From contig JAUIJD010000003.1 of the NCBI GenBank assembly GCA_030431475.1, positions 124,001-188,000 of the forward strand: DNA of 64,000 nt, given 5' to 3'. The stretch is from Verrucomicrobiia bacterium (GTDB taxonomy: Bacteria; Verrucomicrobiota; Verrucomicrobiia; Verrucomicrobiales; Akkermansiaceae). A program made the position numbers and the translations under genes. The notes below the pieces were generated by a model that worked only from the letters and a program-made list of their open reading frames with translations, was not told the origin of the DNA and made no database searches. Below, piece after piece: positions 53,099 to 62,808 of the stretch; position 1 is the first letter of the stretch, and every line of letters starts with the position of its first letter.

Positions 53099-55003
53099 TC
53101 ACTCGTCCGTCGTTTCGGCGGGTTGGGAAAGTTGCGTGTGGGCGTCGAGGAGCTGGCGGAGCTCGTTGACGGCTTCTTCGGGGAGGTGCTCGCCGAGGCG
53201 CTTCCACGCATCGTTGTTGAGGAGCTGCCTCGCCCGGGTGTCGGGCGTGTAGAGGACCGCTTCGGCGAGGATCTTCGGTCCGGCGGCGCTGCCGACGATG
53301 GGATGCAGGAGGTCGGTCGGAGGTTCCGCCTCGCCGGGGGGCTGATGGCGGATGCTGGCCGCCGCCCAGCGCCCGTGGCGATGGACCTTCAGGACTTCGA
53401 GGGAGCTTTGGCTGGGGAGTTCCTGACCGAGAAAGCTGAACATCTGGCGCACCGAGCCGGGGGTGTCGAAGAGGGTGACGTGCTGCAGGATGCGGCGGGG
53501 TTCCCGGGACTCGAGGGCTTCGGTCCAGGCCTGCGCGGCTTCGGTGGCGGCCGGCTCGCCGGGGGCGGAATCGGCGGGGATCCCGCCGAGGGGACGGTCG
53601 AGTCCGAGGCAGTGGAGCCAGTCGGTGCGGGTTCGCTCGAGGCACGATTGAAACCACCGCAGGAGGGGTGCCGGAAGGGAGGCGGAAGCCGGGGAGGCAT
53701 CGGGGGCGAGCTGCCAGCCGTCGGCTCCACGGATCATGAGAAACTTGCGGAGCAGGTCCTGGCGGATCTCGGGGTTGTAGGGGTCGAGCTGGCAGTAGAT
53801 GCCGCAGGAGCGGTCGCCCTCCTGGTGGACGTCGAGGAGCAGGCGCAGGTGCTGGGAGTGGCGGTGGTGGCGCCACAGGTGGGCGTAGGAGCTGAGCCCG
53901 AGCATCGCCGACTCGCGGTCGGTGGCGAGGATGAGGGAGAGCAGCGGGGTGAAATCGGCGTCGCCGAGTTCCTGCATCAGCGTGTCGCCGAGCGCGTGGG
54001 GGGAGTCGAACGCCCGGGCTTCGCATTGGCGGATCAGGGCCAGCGGCACCTCGGCCTCGAGGTCGGGTGGGGCATCCTGCTCCGGCGAGCCGGTGATCAG
54101 CCACTCGGGAAGCCGGAGGCGCCACGGCCCGCCCGTCCGGCGCTGCAGGGTGAATTGGCGGATCTCGATGCCCTCGCGACCGGGGCGGGCCTCGGCGGGG
54201 TTGTAGCGTCCGAGGCTGACCTCCGCGTCGTCGCGGTTCAGTTCGGTGTGCACGACCACCTCAAGCGGGAGCGGGTCCAGCAGCTTGGCCCAGATGCCCC
54301 GGCCTTCGTCGGCGGCCCGCAGGCCGCCGGCGACCTGGGACACCAGCTCGGACCAGTTTGCCGGGACGGGGTTCTCGAGGCCGCCGAGGAAGGCGACCGC
54401 TTGCGGGAGGTCCCGTTTGCGACAGGCGGCGAGGAACCGGGTCACCAGGGTTCCGGGAGGGGTTTCGAGGAGTTCGTCGGGACTCAGTGAGCGGCGGGCC
54501 GCGGCGAGGAGTTCGCCGTCGAGCGTCTCGTGGAGGTGTTGGAGGCGGGCGGGGCGTTCGTTCAGCATCCACGCTTCCAGGCGGGATCCGGCCGCTCCGA
54601 GACGGGGATGGTAGCGAATGCCGGTGTTTTCGAACGAGGCCGGGACCGGTGCCGGAATCCAGGTGTCGTCGCGGCGGAGGAGGCCGATCGCGTGCACCTG
54701 CGCGGTGGAGGGGTCGAAGTCGCTGACCTGGGACACGAGCACGCCGGCGAGACCGGCATCGGTCCGCTGCTCGAGCACCGCAAGATCCCCGTGCCCGAGG
54801 GTTTCGCCGAGGCGGTCGAGCCGGAGGCGGATGCTGGCGACCTTCTCATCGGTCGCCCCCGGGGAGAGCGCGGTCTGGGTGCGCAGGTCGAGCTCGCCGG
54901 CCTTCAGGCGGGAAAGGAAGGTGATCGCCGCCTCGCCGGGGCCGGATGGGTCCGCCGCGGCGAGCGAGAGCGAGCACAGGAAGCCGGCGAGGGCGCGGGT
55001 CAC
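53099..55003 (-). CDS. Large exported protein of unknown function
   Basis: A protein of 634 aa from a GTG overlapping the M42 stop (GTGA). The signal peptide is RALAGFLCSLSLAAA. The mature part is helical in the first 250 residues and mixed after that (GGPWRLRLPEWLI, HLWRHHRHSQHLRLLLDVHQ). Two Cys occur in GDRSCGIYCQLD. No domain is recognised. Its stop is 2 bp before the MoxR ATG, so the pair is very likely co-translated; MoxR might aid a complex that includes an envelope component, but this is speculation. Confidence 0.65.
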   Translation of the reverse strand: MTRALAGFLCSLSLAAADPSGPGEAAITFLSRLKAGELDLRTQTALSPGATDEKVASIRLRLDRLGETLGHGDLAVLEQRTDAGLAGVLVSQVSDFDPSTAQVHAIGLLRRDDTWIPAPVPASFENTGIRYHPRLGAAGSRLEAWMLNERPARLQHLHETLDGELLAAARRSLSPDELLETPPGTLVTRFLAACRKRDLPQAVAFLGGLENPVPANWSELVSQVAGGLRAADEGRGIWAKLLDPLPLEVVVHTELNRDDAEVSLGRYNPAEARPGREGIEIRQFTLQRRTGGPWRLRLPEWLITGSPEQDAPPDLEAEVPLALIRQCEARAFDSPHALGDTLMQELGDADFTPLLSLILATDRESAMLGLSSYAHLWRHHRHSQHLRLLLDVHQEGDRSCGIYCQLDPYNPEIRQDLLRKFLMIRGADGWQLAPDASPASASLPAPLLRWFQSCLERTRTDWLHCLGLDRPLGGIPADSAPGEPAATEAAQAWTEALESREPRRILQHVTLFDTPGSVRQMFSFLGQELPSQSSLEVLKVHRHGRWAAASIRHQPPGEAEPPTDLLHPIVGSAAGPKILAEAVLYTPDTRARQLLNNDAWKRLGEHLPEEAVNELRQLLDAHTQLSQPAETTDE

Positions 55004-56076
55004 AGCGTCTGGTGGAAGGGCTCGTCGTCGCGTACCGAGCGGACGAATTCAGTGAGCAGGCGGATCGTGTTCTCGATGTCGTCGAGATGGGCGGTCTCGA
55101 CCACCGAGTGCATGCAGCGCAGCGGCAGCGAGACCAGGGCGCTGGGCACGCCCCCGGCCTGGTGGAAGATCTTGTCGGTATCGGTCCCCGTCACGCGGCT
55201 GCTGGCCTCGTGCTGGATCGGGATGCCCTCCTTCTCGGCGATGGCGACGAGTCGCTCGACGATGAGCGGGTGGTTGGCGGTGCCGTGGGTCACGGTCGGG
55301 CCCCCGCCGAGGGTCACCTTGCCGTGCTGGGCGGCGTCGATGTCGGGGGTGTCGGTGGCGTGGGTGACGTCGAGGCAGACCGCGGCATCGGGCCGGAGGC
55401 GGTAGGTCGCCATCATGGCACCGTGGCCGCCGATCTCCTCCTGGATGGCGTTGAGGCAGATCAGGCTGCAGGGCGCCTTCTTCTTGCCCTTGGCAAGGCG
55501 GCGCAGCACCTGGGCGATGATGTAGCCGCCGACCCGGTTGTCGAGGGCCCGCGACACCAGGCGCTTGTGGGCGAGCTCGGTCGGGCCGTCGGCGTAGACC
55601 GCGAAGTGCCCGACCCGCAGGCCCATTTCGGCGACCTCCTTGGCGGACGAGGCGCCGACATCGACCCAGAGCTCGTGCACCTTGGGCGCCTTCTCGTCGC
55701 TGAGCGAATCGCGGCGGAGGTGGATGGCGGTGTTGCCGATGATGCCGGTGACCTCGCCCTTGTCGCCGAGAAGGCGCAGGCGGCGGCCGCGGCCGGTGGC
55801 GTGGTCGGAGCCACCGACCCGGTCGATGCGGAGGAAGCCGTCGTCCTGGACGTGGCGGATCATCCAACCGATCTCGTCGGCGTGGGCGGCCAGCATCACG
55901 GTGTGCTTGGAGCGGCCCTCGAGCGTGGCCCAGGTCGAGCCGTAGGCGTCGCACTCGACGGCATCGGCGGTCGGTTTGAGATACTCGGCCCAGACGCGCT
56001 GACCCGGCATCTCGTGGCCGGTCGGGCTGGGGGTCTCGAGGAGTTTGAAGAGGAAGTCGCGTTGGTTCTTGGTCAT
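55000..56076 (-). CDS. M42-family glutamyl/leucyl-type aminopeptidase
   Basis: A protein of 358 aa, the usual M42 size. Co-catalytic metal ligands are all visible: AAHADEIG (His, Asp), RALDNRVGG (bridging Asp), IQEEIGGHGA (catalytic and metal Glu), CLDVTHATDTP (Asp) and RCMHSVVE (His). M42 enzymes form dodecameric tetrahedral particles that trim peptides in the cytoplasm; an endoglucanase activity claimed for some relatives is doubtful. It overlaps the 87-aa gene upstream (ATGA) and the 634-aa gene downstream. Confidence 0.9.
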   Translation of the reverse strand: MTKNQRDFLFKLLETPSPTGHEMPGQRVWAEYLKPTADAVECDAYGSTWATLEGRSKHTVMLAAHADEIGWMIRHVQDDGFLRIDRVGGSDHATGRGRRLRLLGDKGEVTGIIGNTAIHLRRDSLSDEKAPKVHELWVDVGASSAKEVAEMGLRVGHFAVYADGPTELAHKRLVSRALDNRVGGYIIAQVLRRLAKGKKKAPCSLICLNAIQEEIGGHGAMMATYRLRPDAAVCLDVTHATDTPDIDAAQHGKVTLGGGPTVTHGTANHPLIVERLVAIAEKEGIPIQHEASSRVTGTDTDKIFHQAGGVPSALVSLPLRCMHSVVETAHLDDIENTIRLLTEFVRSVRDDEPFHQTL

Positions 56077-56336
56077 GGCTCGGGAAATTCGGAATCGTCG
56101 TCTTCGAGCATCTTGTCGATCTTCTCGATGTGCTTCCACGGCACGCGCTTGCGCTGGTACTTGCGCCAGAGCACCTCCCGCAGGGCGGACCAGATTTCGC
56201 GCGGGACCGGATCGATCGTTTCCCAGTCGGGATCGGACTTGAGGGTGGTCAGAAACGACCAGCGACCGGCGTGGCGATTGGCCCGCCAGAAGCGGAGACC
56301 TTCGTCGGTGCGTTCGCGCCACTCGTGAGATTCCAT
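56073..56336 (-). CDS. Small protein of unknown function, first of operon
   Basis: A protein of 87 aa (MESHEWRERTDEGLRFWRAN...). It is Trp- and Arg-rich with an acidic end (EKIDKMLEDDDSEFPEP), and has no signal peptide or membrane span. It overlaps the M42 gene by ATGA and is the leading gene of the operon. No family can be assigned. Confidence 0.6.
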   Translation of the reverse strand: MESHEWRERTDEGLRFWRANRHAGRWSFLTTLKSDPDWETIDPVPREIWSALREVLWRKYQRKRVPWKHIEKIDKMLEDDDSEFPEP

Positions 56337-56384
56337 CGGCGGAAGCTTCCGGCGGGGCGGGGGGAGTGCCAAGTGTGAAGTGGG

Positions 56385-56595
56385 GGAGTGGCTCCTTGCA
56401 GGAGCCATATCAGGGCGTGGCGGCCTCCGGCCGCAGTGTGCGGGGGGGCTGGCGGTTGCGAACGGAATGGCTTGGTTGGCCCGCCGCCATGGGCGGACCC
56501 CATGGATGGCCATCGCAGCTGTCAAAGCGGGCGGGCGTATGAGGGCGATCAGGAGATCGCCAAGCCCTGATATGGCGCTTGGAAAGCGCCACTCC
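56385..56595. repeat. BIME-like element with GGAG at both outer ends
   Basis: The left REP is GGAG plus TGGCTCCT-TGC-AGGAGCCA at 56385-56407. The right REP is TGGCGCTT-GGA-AAGCGCCA plus CTCC at 56573-56595. Inside, CCATATCAGGGC-G-TGGCG on the left is matched by an inverted partner on the right (17 of 18). The interior, about 56425-56550, shows no gene. The right foot overlaps the stop codon of the NifU-like gene by one base. Confidence 0.78.
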
Positions 56596-57050
56596 TAATC
56601 CAGCGGCACGATGCGCACCTTGCCCTGGGGCTTCTGGAGATCGCCGGAGAGGGTCGGGGCCTGGTTCTCCGGAGTCGTCGCTTCGCCGCCGAGGGCGTTG
56701 CGCAGGGCGCCTTCGACGAGCTGGCCGCAATGGATCTTCATCGGTGGCAGCGGGCCGAGATCGCCGGTGAGTTCGTTGGCGGACAGCGTGGCGGCCTCTT
56801 CGGCGGTCTTGCCCTTGAGCATCTCGGTGGCCATGGACGCGACGGCGATCGCGGTCTGGCAGCCGAAGCTCTGGAACGAGGCGCGGTCGATGACCTTCCG
56901 CCCGTCTTTCTCGGTGAACTTCAGCCACATCCGCAGCATGTCGCCGCAATCGGGGGAGCCGACGGTGCCGACCGAGTCGGCGTCGCTCATCTCGCCTTGG
57001 TTCTTCGGGTCGGAAAGGGCGTCGCGCACTTTGTCTTCGAAGTCGTTCAT
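56595..57050 (-). CDS. NifU/IscU-like iron-sulfur cluster scaffold
   Basis: A protein of 151 aa from the ATG at 57050. The three scaffold cysteines are present: GSPDCGDMLRMWLKF, FQSFGCQTAIAVASM and KIHCGQLVEG, with an Asp next to the first Cys. It assembles [2Fe-2S] clusters in the cytoplasm before transfer to carriers such as the IscA-type protein at 14.2 kb. A short C-terminal extension after residue 125 is unrecognised. No cysteine desulfurase gene is adjacent. Confidence 0.85.
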   Translation of the reverse strand: MNDFEDKVRDALSDPKNQGEMSDADSVGTVGSPDCGDMLRMWLKFTEKDGRKVIDRASFQSFGCQTAIAVASMATEMLKGKTAEEAATLSANELTGDLGPLPPMKIHCGQLVEGALRNALGGEATTPENQAPTLSGDLQKPQGKVRIVPLD

Positions 57051-57147
57051 GGCGGTCACCATGCCCGTGCTTTCCTCCGGATCAAGCCCCCCGTTTCGGT
57101 CGAAAGTCGCGGCAAGCCGGATTGGCCCGGGCGCGTAGCCTCCCACC

Positions 57148-59139
57148 ATGATGAGACTTCCGTGTTTCGCCGTGCTGGTCGCCACCGCCGGGGGTGCGCC
57201 GTCGGGCATCGAGTGGCCCGAGAACCGCCTGCTGCCGGCCTTCGCCGAGGTCGAGTCGCTGCAGGTGATCGACGTCCGGCGCGAGCCCGGTGAGGTGCAG
57301 CTCATGCTCGCCTGCCTGCAGGGGCTGGTGAACCGGGAGAAGCTGCGCCTCTACCTGATCGACCATTCGGAGGAGGGAAGCGAGACGTGGCTGCGCGAGC
57401 TGAAGGTCCCGATCGAGCGGAGCGACGATCCGGTCGGCCTCGTCCGGCGGTTCCGGGAAGTGGTGAAGGGCTTGGTGATCTACGATCCGGCCTTGTCGGA
57501 CTCGGTGAACGTGGCGACGACGCTCGCCGGGCAGCGGGACGCGCTGGTGGTCTCGCCCGCCTGGGCGGAGCGACTGGCCGCCGAGGGACTCGGGTTCAAG
57601 GTGGTGACGGATCTCCGCGGCCGCTTCTCCAACCGGCTGGAAGCGTATCGCTGGCAGTTCGAGCACCTCCGGGCCGGGGCGAATCCGCGGCTGCTGGTCG
57701 GGTTGGCCCCGGGGCACGGCCGCCGGACCCGCAACGGTCTGCCCCTCGAGTTCGAGGAGGTGGCGGTCGAAGGATCGGCGGTCCGCGACGGCGGAAACCG
57801 ACGCGAGCGCACGCTCGATCTCAGCCGCTTCCTCGGCGGGGAGGCGGTGTATCTTCATTTCCAGGATGCCTCGCCGGGCGACGGATGGGGGGCGGCGGTC
57901 GGGCGCGTCCGGGCGGAGGCCGACGGCGAGGTGATTGCCGAGTTCACCGGCGGGCGCGGGAGCGAGGCCGGCTTTCTGCACGATCCGCAGCGGTCGCAGG
58001 TCGACCGGGGTGGGTTCCGCTTCGCCGACCAGGGGCGGCATTTCACCTATCGGCTGCCGGTGGACAAGGAGGCTCGCCGACTGGAGGTGACGCTTGAAAT
58101 GTGGAACCAGTTCCGGGTTTCGGCGGCGAAGGTCGAGCCGCGGATGCCGTGGCGGCCCTTCGGCCGCTTGCGCGACTACGCCGTGGCGAACCGTGCGATG
58201 GTGTGCTGGCTCGATGCCAACGCCCCCGCCGAGCGGGAGCTGCTGGAGGAGATGTTCGAGGACGCCGGTCCGGGGACCCCGTATGTCGGATGGTTCGGGA
58301 ATGACATCGAGGGTGAATTTGCGGCGGTCGAGGTGGCGTCGAGCCACGGCGTCTACGTGGTGCCGGCGGATTGGTTCAACAACCTCACCGTCTTCTCGGG
58401 CACGCGCCCGAGGGTGCCCGCGCCCGAAGGTCCCGAGACGCCGGAGCCCGCCAGGCGGATCTACGTCACCTTCACCTTCGGCGAGGGCGACAACCTGCAG
58501 TACAACCAGCACCGGATGCGGGTGCTGTGGGACGATCCCGCGCGCGGTCGCGTGCCGATCAACTGGAGCTCGACGCCGTTGTTGCTCGATGCCGCGCCGG
58601 TGCTGCTCGACTTCTACCGCCGCACGGCGACCCCGAACGATCTGCTGGTGTCCGGCCCCTCCTCGGTCGGCTACTTCTATCCCGATCCGTGGCCGACGCC
58701 GCAGCTGGCGGACTTTCTCCGGAGCACTCGTCCGTACGTCGAGCGTTCGGGCATGACGATCCCCTACGTGTTGAATCGCGTCGACCACCGGGACCGCCCG
58801 CTGCGTCCGGACGTGGTGCGGGCCTACCGCGATGCCCACGACGTGCCGGGGATCCTTCTCGGCTGGGGCGAACGCTTCGGCACGCGTTTCATCGAGGAGG
58901 TCCCGGTGTCCGAGGTCCGCGGGATCTCGTCGGTGGAGGAAGGCGTCGCCGCGTTGCAGCAGGCCCGCCGTCGTTGGGACGGGGACGGGCCGGAATTCCT
59001 GTCGGTCGGGCTATTCGCGTGGCGGCTGACGCCGTCGGACGTGGTCGCGATCGTCGACCAGCTCGGAGACGAGTTCGAGGTGGTGACGGCCGACCGCTAC
59101 TTCGCGCTCATGCGGAAGGTCCGCGCCGAATCCCGCTGA
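57148..59139 (+). CDS. GxGYxYP-type putative glycoside hydrolase, exported
   Basis: A protein of 663 aa with a short signal peptide (MRLPCFAVLVATAGGAP). The start of the mature protein (VIDVRREPGEVQLMLACLQG followed by LVNREKLRLYLI) and the motif SSVGYFYPDPWP near residue 510 match the GxGYxYP family, although the first Gly of the motif is Ser here. Residues of about 190-340 form an inserted beta-rich domain (DLSRFLGGEAVYLHFQDASP), perhaps carbohydrate binding. The family's enzymatic activity is unproven. A sugar-kinase gene follows 65 bp later, consistent with a carbohydrate role. Confidence 0.75.
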   Translation: MMRLPCFAVLVATAGGAPSGIEWPENRLLPAFAEVESLQVIDVRREPGEVQLMLACLQGLVNREKLRLYLIDHSEEGSETWLRELKVPIERSDDPVGLVRRFREVVKGLVIYDPALSDSVNVATTLAGQRDALVVSPAWAERLAAEGLGFKVVTDLRGRFSNRLEAYRWQFEHLRAGANPRLLVGLAPGHGRRTRNGLPLEFEEVAVEGSAVRDGGNRRERTLDLSRFLGGEAVYLHFQDASPGDGWGAAVGRVRAEADGEVIAEFTGGRGSEAGFLHDPQRSQVDRGGFRFADQGRHFTYRLPVDKEARRLEVTLEMWNQFRVSAAKVEPRMPWRPFGRLRDYAVANRAMVCWLDANAPAERELLEEMFEDAGPGTPYVGWFGNDIEGEFAAVEVASSHGVYVVPADWFNNLTVFSGTRPRVPAPEGPETPEPARRIYVTFTFGEGDNLQYNQHRMRVLWDDPARGRVPINWSSTPLLLDAAPVLLDFYRRTATPNDLLVSGPSSVGYFYPDPWPTPQLADFLRSTRPYVERSGMTIPYVLNRVDHRDRPLRPDVVRAYRDAHDVPGILLGWGERFGTRFIEEVPVSEVRGISSVEEGVAALQQARRRWDGDGPEFLSVGLFAWRLTPSDVVAIVDQLGDEFEVVTADRYFALMRKVRAESR

Positions 59140-59204
59140 GCTGCCCAAGCCGGGGCTTGCCAAGGGGAGCGCCGACGGGAAGTGTGAGGTCCACGCGGAG
59201 GGGC

Positions 59205-60698
59205 ATGCACTTCCTGGGAATCGAAATCGGTCACAGCTCGGTGCAGGTCGGGGCACTCGACCTCGACAGCGCCCGCATGGTCGCGCACAGCTCGCGGCCG
59301 CTGGCCTGGATCGAGGGTTTGCCCGAAGGCTACGCCGAGCAGGACCCCGGGAACTGGATCGGCGCGGTGGACCAGGCGGTGAGAGCCGTCGTGGCGAAAC
59401 TCGGCGAGGCCCGGAGCACGGTGGCGGCGATGGCGGTGACCGCCCCGGCGGGCGGGTTGGTGGTGCTCGATGCCGAGGATCGCATCGTGCGACCGGCCAA
59501 GCGCGGCTGCGACCGCTCGGCGCGGGCCGAAGTCGAGGAGATCGGCCGGGCCTTCGGCGGCGGGCCGGGATTGATCGAGATGACCGGCAACGCGATCGAC
59601 GCCGGTTCCATGACCGCGCAGCTGCTGTGGCTGCGGCAGCACGAGAACCGCCACTTTCAGCGGGCGGCCCGGGTGTTCGCCGCTTCGGACTTCATCGGCT
59701 ACTGGCTGAGCGGGGAGGATGGCGGGGCCGCTTCGGTGGCGTCGGCCGGCGGGCTCCTCGACGTTCCGTCCGGGGAATGGTGTGTCCCGCTCGCCGAGTT
59801 CATCGACCCGGATCTTCCCGGGCGCCTGCCGGAGCTGATCCCGCCCCGTCAGCCGCGGGGCGTGCTGCGGCCCTCGCTGGCCGAGTCCTGGGGACTGCCG
59901 GAGGGCGTGCTGGTGGCCGGGGGGTGTGAAGCGCGCGCGGCCGGCTTGTTCGCCTCGGGCGCGGCGCTGCCGGGGGATCTGCTGGCGGATGTTTCCCCCG
60001 ACGGCGCACTCGTCGGCCTGTCGGAGGCGGTGAGTGTCGACTACCGCGGCGAGGCGACGGTCGGTCGCTCGCTCGGCGGGCACGGGTTCACCCGGATGGA
60101 GATGCGCAACGTCGTGGCGGCCACGGAGCTGGTGCGACGTCACTACGGCTGGAGCATGCCGGAGTTCGACCGCCTGATGGCCGAGGCCTCGCCGGGGGCG
60201 GATGGTCTACTGTTTCTCCCGTACTTGCGGGGCGAGTCGGTGCCGCGGCTGCCGGAGGGGCGGGGGGTGCTGCACGGCATGACCCTCGACAACTTCACCC
60301 CGGCGAACCTCGCGCGTGCGGCGGCGGAGGGCGTGGCGCTCGGTTTCGGCTACGCCCTGAGCCGCTTGCAGGATGTCGGGTTCGAGCCGGGCGAGGTGCG
60401 CCTGACCCGCGACATCGGCAGCACGGCGGGCCAGATGCTGGCCGATGTCTTCGGGGTGTCGGTGGTGAGTGTCTCCGGCGGGGGCGGGGCCCTGCTCGGC
60501 GCCGCGATGCAGGCGGCGGTGGTGTATTTCGAGGATCGTGGCGAGGATCTGGGTTTCGACGAGATCGCCGGCTACGTCGTCAAGGCCGAGGAGTCCACGC
60601 GGCGGATGCCGGACCGGAGTCGCCACGAGTTCTACGAGGACCTCCTCGCGCGTCAGCAGTATCTGGCGGAAACCCTGCATGAGAGCGGCTTCCTCTGA
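59205..60698 (+). CDS. FGGY-family carbohydrate kinase (xylulokinase-like)
   Basis: A protein of 497 aa; the ATG at 59205 follows CGGAGGGG. The N-terminal ATPase motif is GIEIGHSSVQVG, and the catalytic-Asp region is CDRSARAEVEEIG. The usual SGQMHG is APAGGL and the GGGAxS-type C-terminal motif is DIGSTAGQMLADVFG, so it is a divergent member and xylulose is only one candidate substrate. Its stop overlaps the next start (TGATG), forming an operon with the acyltransferase and folD. Confidence 0.8.
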   Translation: MHFLGIEIGHSSVQVGALDLDSARMVAHSSRPLAWIEGLPEGYAEQDPGNWIGAVDQAVRAVVAKLGEARSTVAAMAVTAPAGGLVVLDAEDRIVRPAKRGCDRSARAEVEEIGRAFGGGPGLIEMTGNAIDAGSMTAQLLWLRQHENRHFQRAARVFAASDFIGYWLSGEDGGAASVASAGGLLDVPSGEWCVPLAEFIDPDLPGRLPELIPPRQPRGVLRPSLAESWGLPEGVLVAGGCEARAAGLFASGAALPGDLLADVSPDGALVGLSEAVSVDYRGEATVGRSLGGHGFTRMEMRNVVAATELVRRHYGWSMPEFDRLMAEASPGADGLLFLPYLRGESVPRLPEGRGVLHGMTLDNFTPANLARAAAEGVALGFGYALSRLQDVGFEPGEVRLTRDIGSTAGQMLADVFGVSVVSVSGGGGALLGAAMQAAVVYFEDRGEDLGFDEIAGYVVKAEESTRRMPDRSRHEFYEDLLARQQYLAETLHESGFL

Positions 60699-61366
60699 TG
60701 GGCAGCGAGGTTCGGGAAAGCCGGAAGGCGACGATGCTGGGCACGCTGGCCGGCTGGCTGATGCGGTTCTGGTGCGCGACGCTTCGTTTCCGCATCGAGG
60801 ATCGCTGCGGGATCGGGGAGCGGGGACGTTTCGAGGGGCCGGTGATCTACGGCCTCTGGCACAACCGGATCTTCACCGTGCCGTCGGCGTGGCGCCGACT
60901 CTGCGGCCGCGAACGGTCGACGGTGGTGCTGACCAGCGCCAGCCACGATGGCGCGATGCTGGCCCGGGCGGTCGGTGTCTTCGGGCTCGGGGCGGTGCGC
61001 GGATCCTCTTCGCGCCGGGGAGTGGCCGCGTTGGTTGCGCTGCGGAAGACCCTGCGTGGGGGCACCGACATCTGCGTGACGCCGGACGGCCCCCGCGGTC
61101 CCCGCTACGAACTCCAGCCGGGACTGGTGAAGCTGGCGGAAGCGTCGGGCGCGCCGGTGATTCCGATTCACGTGGAGTTCGACTCCGTCTGGCGCTTGAA
61201 GAGCTGGGACCGCTTCGCCCTGCCGAAGCCCTTCAGCAGGGTGCGGGTGATTTTCGACGAGGCGCTTGCGGTGCCGTCCGGGCTTTCCGAAGCTGACTTC
61301 GAGACGTGGCGGCAGCGGATCGAGGCGGTCCTCCGAGCCGGAGTCGAAGACTTTTCCGAAGAATGA
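60698..61366 (+). CDS. DUF374 lysophospholipid acyltransferase-like protein
   Basis: A protein of 222 aa. The acyltransferase-type motif is in [13 protein letters not shown] (His-Asn-Arg), followed by [20 protein letters not shown] and the conserved TPDGPRGPR, as in DUF374 proteins related to LpxL-like acyltransferases. It probably modifies lipid A or another envelope lipid at the inner membrane. It overlaps the kinase upstream (TGATG) and folD downstream (ATGATG). Confidence 0.85.
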   Translation: MGSEVRESRKATMLGTLAGWLMRFWCATLRFRIEDRCGIGERGRFEGPVIYGLWHNRIFTVPSAWRRLCGRERSTVVLTSASHDGAMLARAVGVFGLGAVRGSSSRRGVAALVALRKTLRGGTDICVTPDGPRGPRYELQPGLVKLAEASGAPVIPIHVEFDSVWRLKSWDRFALPKPFSRVRVIFDEALAVPSGLSEADFETWRQRIEAVLRAGVEDFSEE

Positions 61367-62235
61367 TGAGCAAGGTGATCGATGGCAAAGCGGTGTCGGC
61401 CGCGGTACTCGAGGAGTGCCGGGGGGAAGTGGAGCAACTCAAGGCCGATGGCATCACGCCTGGTCTCGCCGTCGTGCTGGTCGGTGAAGATCCGGCGTCG
61501 AAGGTGTATGTCGGATCGAAGGTGCGGACCTGCGGTGAGCTCGGCCTGCACTCACGCAAGATCGAGCTTCCGGCCGAGACGACCCAGAACGAGCTGCTCA
61601 AGGTGGTGGAGGATTTGAACGCCGACCCGGCGATCCACGGGATTCTCGTGCAGAGCCCGCCGCCCCCGCACATCGACGAGGAGGCCATCGTGAGGGCCAT
61701 CGATCCCCGCAAGGACGTCGACGGGTTCCACCCGGAGAACGTCGCGAAGCTGGCGCTGGAGGATGAGAGCGGTTTCGTGCCCTGCACGCCCGCCGGGTGC
61801 ATGCGGCTTCTCGCCGAGGCCGGCGTCGAGACGAAGGGGGCGAACGCCGTCGTGATCGGGCGCAGCATGATCGTCGGCAAGCCGATGGCGCTGCTGCTGA
61901 TGGCCAAGGGCGTGGACGCGACGGTGACCGTGGCCCATTCCCGGAGCCGCGACCTGCCGGGGATCTGCCGCGCCGCGGACATCGTGATCGCGGCGGTCGG
62001 CCGACCGGAGATGGTGAAGTCGGACTGGGTCAAGGACGGCGCGGTGGTGATCGACGTCGGGATCAACCGGGTCGACGACGCCTCGAAGAAGCGCGGCTAC
62101 CGACTGACCGGCGACGTCGCCTACGACGAGGTCGCCCCGAAGTGCGCGGCGATCACCCCGGTCCCTGGCGGGGTCGGGCCGATGACCATCGCGATGCTGA
62201 TGAAGAACACCCTGAAAGCCGCGAGGCAGCGGTAA
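61363..62235 (+). CDS. folD: Methylenetetrahydrofolate dehydrogenase/cyclohydrolase
   Basis: A protein of 290 aa (start ATG 61363 or 61366). It interconverts methylene-, methenyl- and formyl-tetrahydrofolate using NADP. The substrate Tyr-Lys pair lies in [14 protein letters not shown], then [46 protein letters not shown] and the C-terminal [14 protein letters not shown]. Its stop is 3 bp from the first REP foot of the BIME array. Confidence 0.95.
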   Translation: MMSKVIDGKAVSAAVLEECRGEVEQLKADGITPGLAVVLVGEDPASKVYVGSKVRTCGELGLHSRKIELPAETTQNELLKVVEDLNADPAIHGILVQSPPPPHIDEEAIVRAIDPRKDVDGFHPENVAKLALEDESGFVPCTPAGCMRLLAEAGVETKGANAVVIGRSMIVGKPMALLLMAKGVDATVTVAHSRSRDLPGICRAADIVIAAVGRPEMVKSDWVKDGAVVIDVGINRVDDASKKRGYRLTGDVAYDEVAPKCAAITPVPGGVGPMTIAMLMKNTLKAARQR

Positions 62236-62238
62236 TGG

Positions 62239-62804
62239 GGAGAGCGACTTTTCAAGTCGCGGCATCCGGTCGGGCGCAGAATTCGGAGGCGGCTCTGCTC
62301 GGTCGGGTCGGTCGGGCCACACCGGTTGATGGGCTCGCCATGATGCGGCGGGTTGAGAGCCCGCGGCATCGATCGGGGAATGAGGAGAGCGACTTTTCAA
62401 GTCGCGGCATCCGGTCGGGCGCAGAGCTCGGAGGTGGGCCTGCTCGCGCCGGTCGGTCGGGCCACACCGGTTGATGGGCTCGCCATGATGCAGCGGGTTG
62501 AGAGCCCGCGGCATCGATCGGGGAATGGGGAGAGCGACTTTTCAAGTCGCGGCATCCGGTCGGGCGCAGAGCTCGGAGGTGGGCCTGCTCGCGCCGGTCG
62601 GTCGGGCCACACCGGTTGATGGGCTCGCCATGATGCGGCGGGTTGAGAGCCCGCGGCATCGATCGGGGAATGGGGAGAGCGACTTTTCAAGTCGCGGCAT
62701 CCGGTCGGGCGCCGAGCTCGGAGGTGGGCCTGCTCGCGCCGGTCGGTCGGGCCACACCGGTTGATGGGCTCGCCATGATGCAGCGGGTTGAAAACCCGCT
62801 CTCC
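62239..62804. repeat. BIME array: four 145-bp units
   Basis: GGAG feet occur at 62239, 62384, 62529 and 62674, exactly 145 bp apart. Each is followed by GCGACTT-TTC-AAGTCGC. Each unit also holds an opposing hairpin (GCGGGTT...). In the last unit this is AGCGGGTT-GAA-AACCCGCT followed by CTCC at 62801-62804, so the array has outward GGAG feet at both ends. It separates the folD stop (3 bp) from the RAYT stop (4 bp). Units 2-4 are almost identical; unit 1 has more differences. Confidence 0.9.
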
Positions 62805-62808
62805 CCAT

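Noticed and set aside
62239-62804. Regular repeats suggesting a CRISPR array
   Set aside because: The whole 145-bp unit repeats, so there are no unique spacers, and hairpins with GGAG feet beside a RAYT explain it better. No cas genes are present.
62236-62808. Short open frames of 80-100 codons on both strands of the BIME array
   Set aside because: They repeat with the 145-bp unit and include hairpin DNA; no protein signature.
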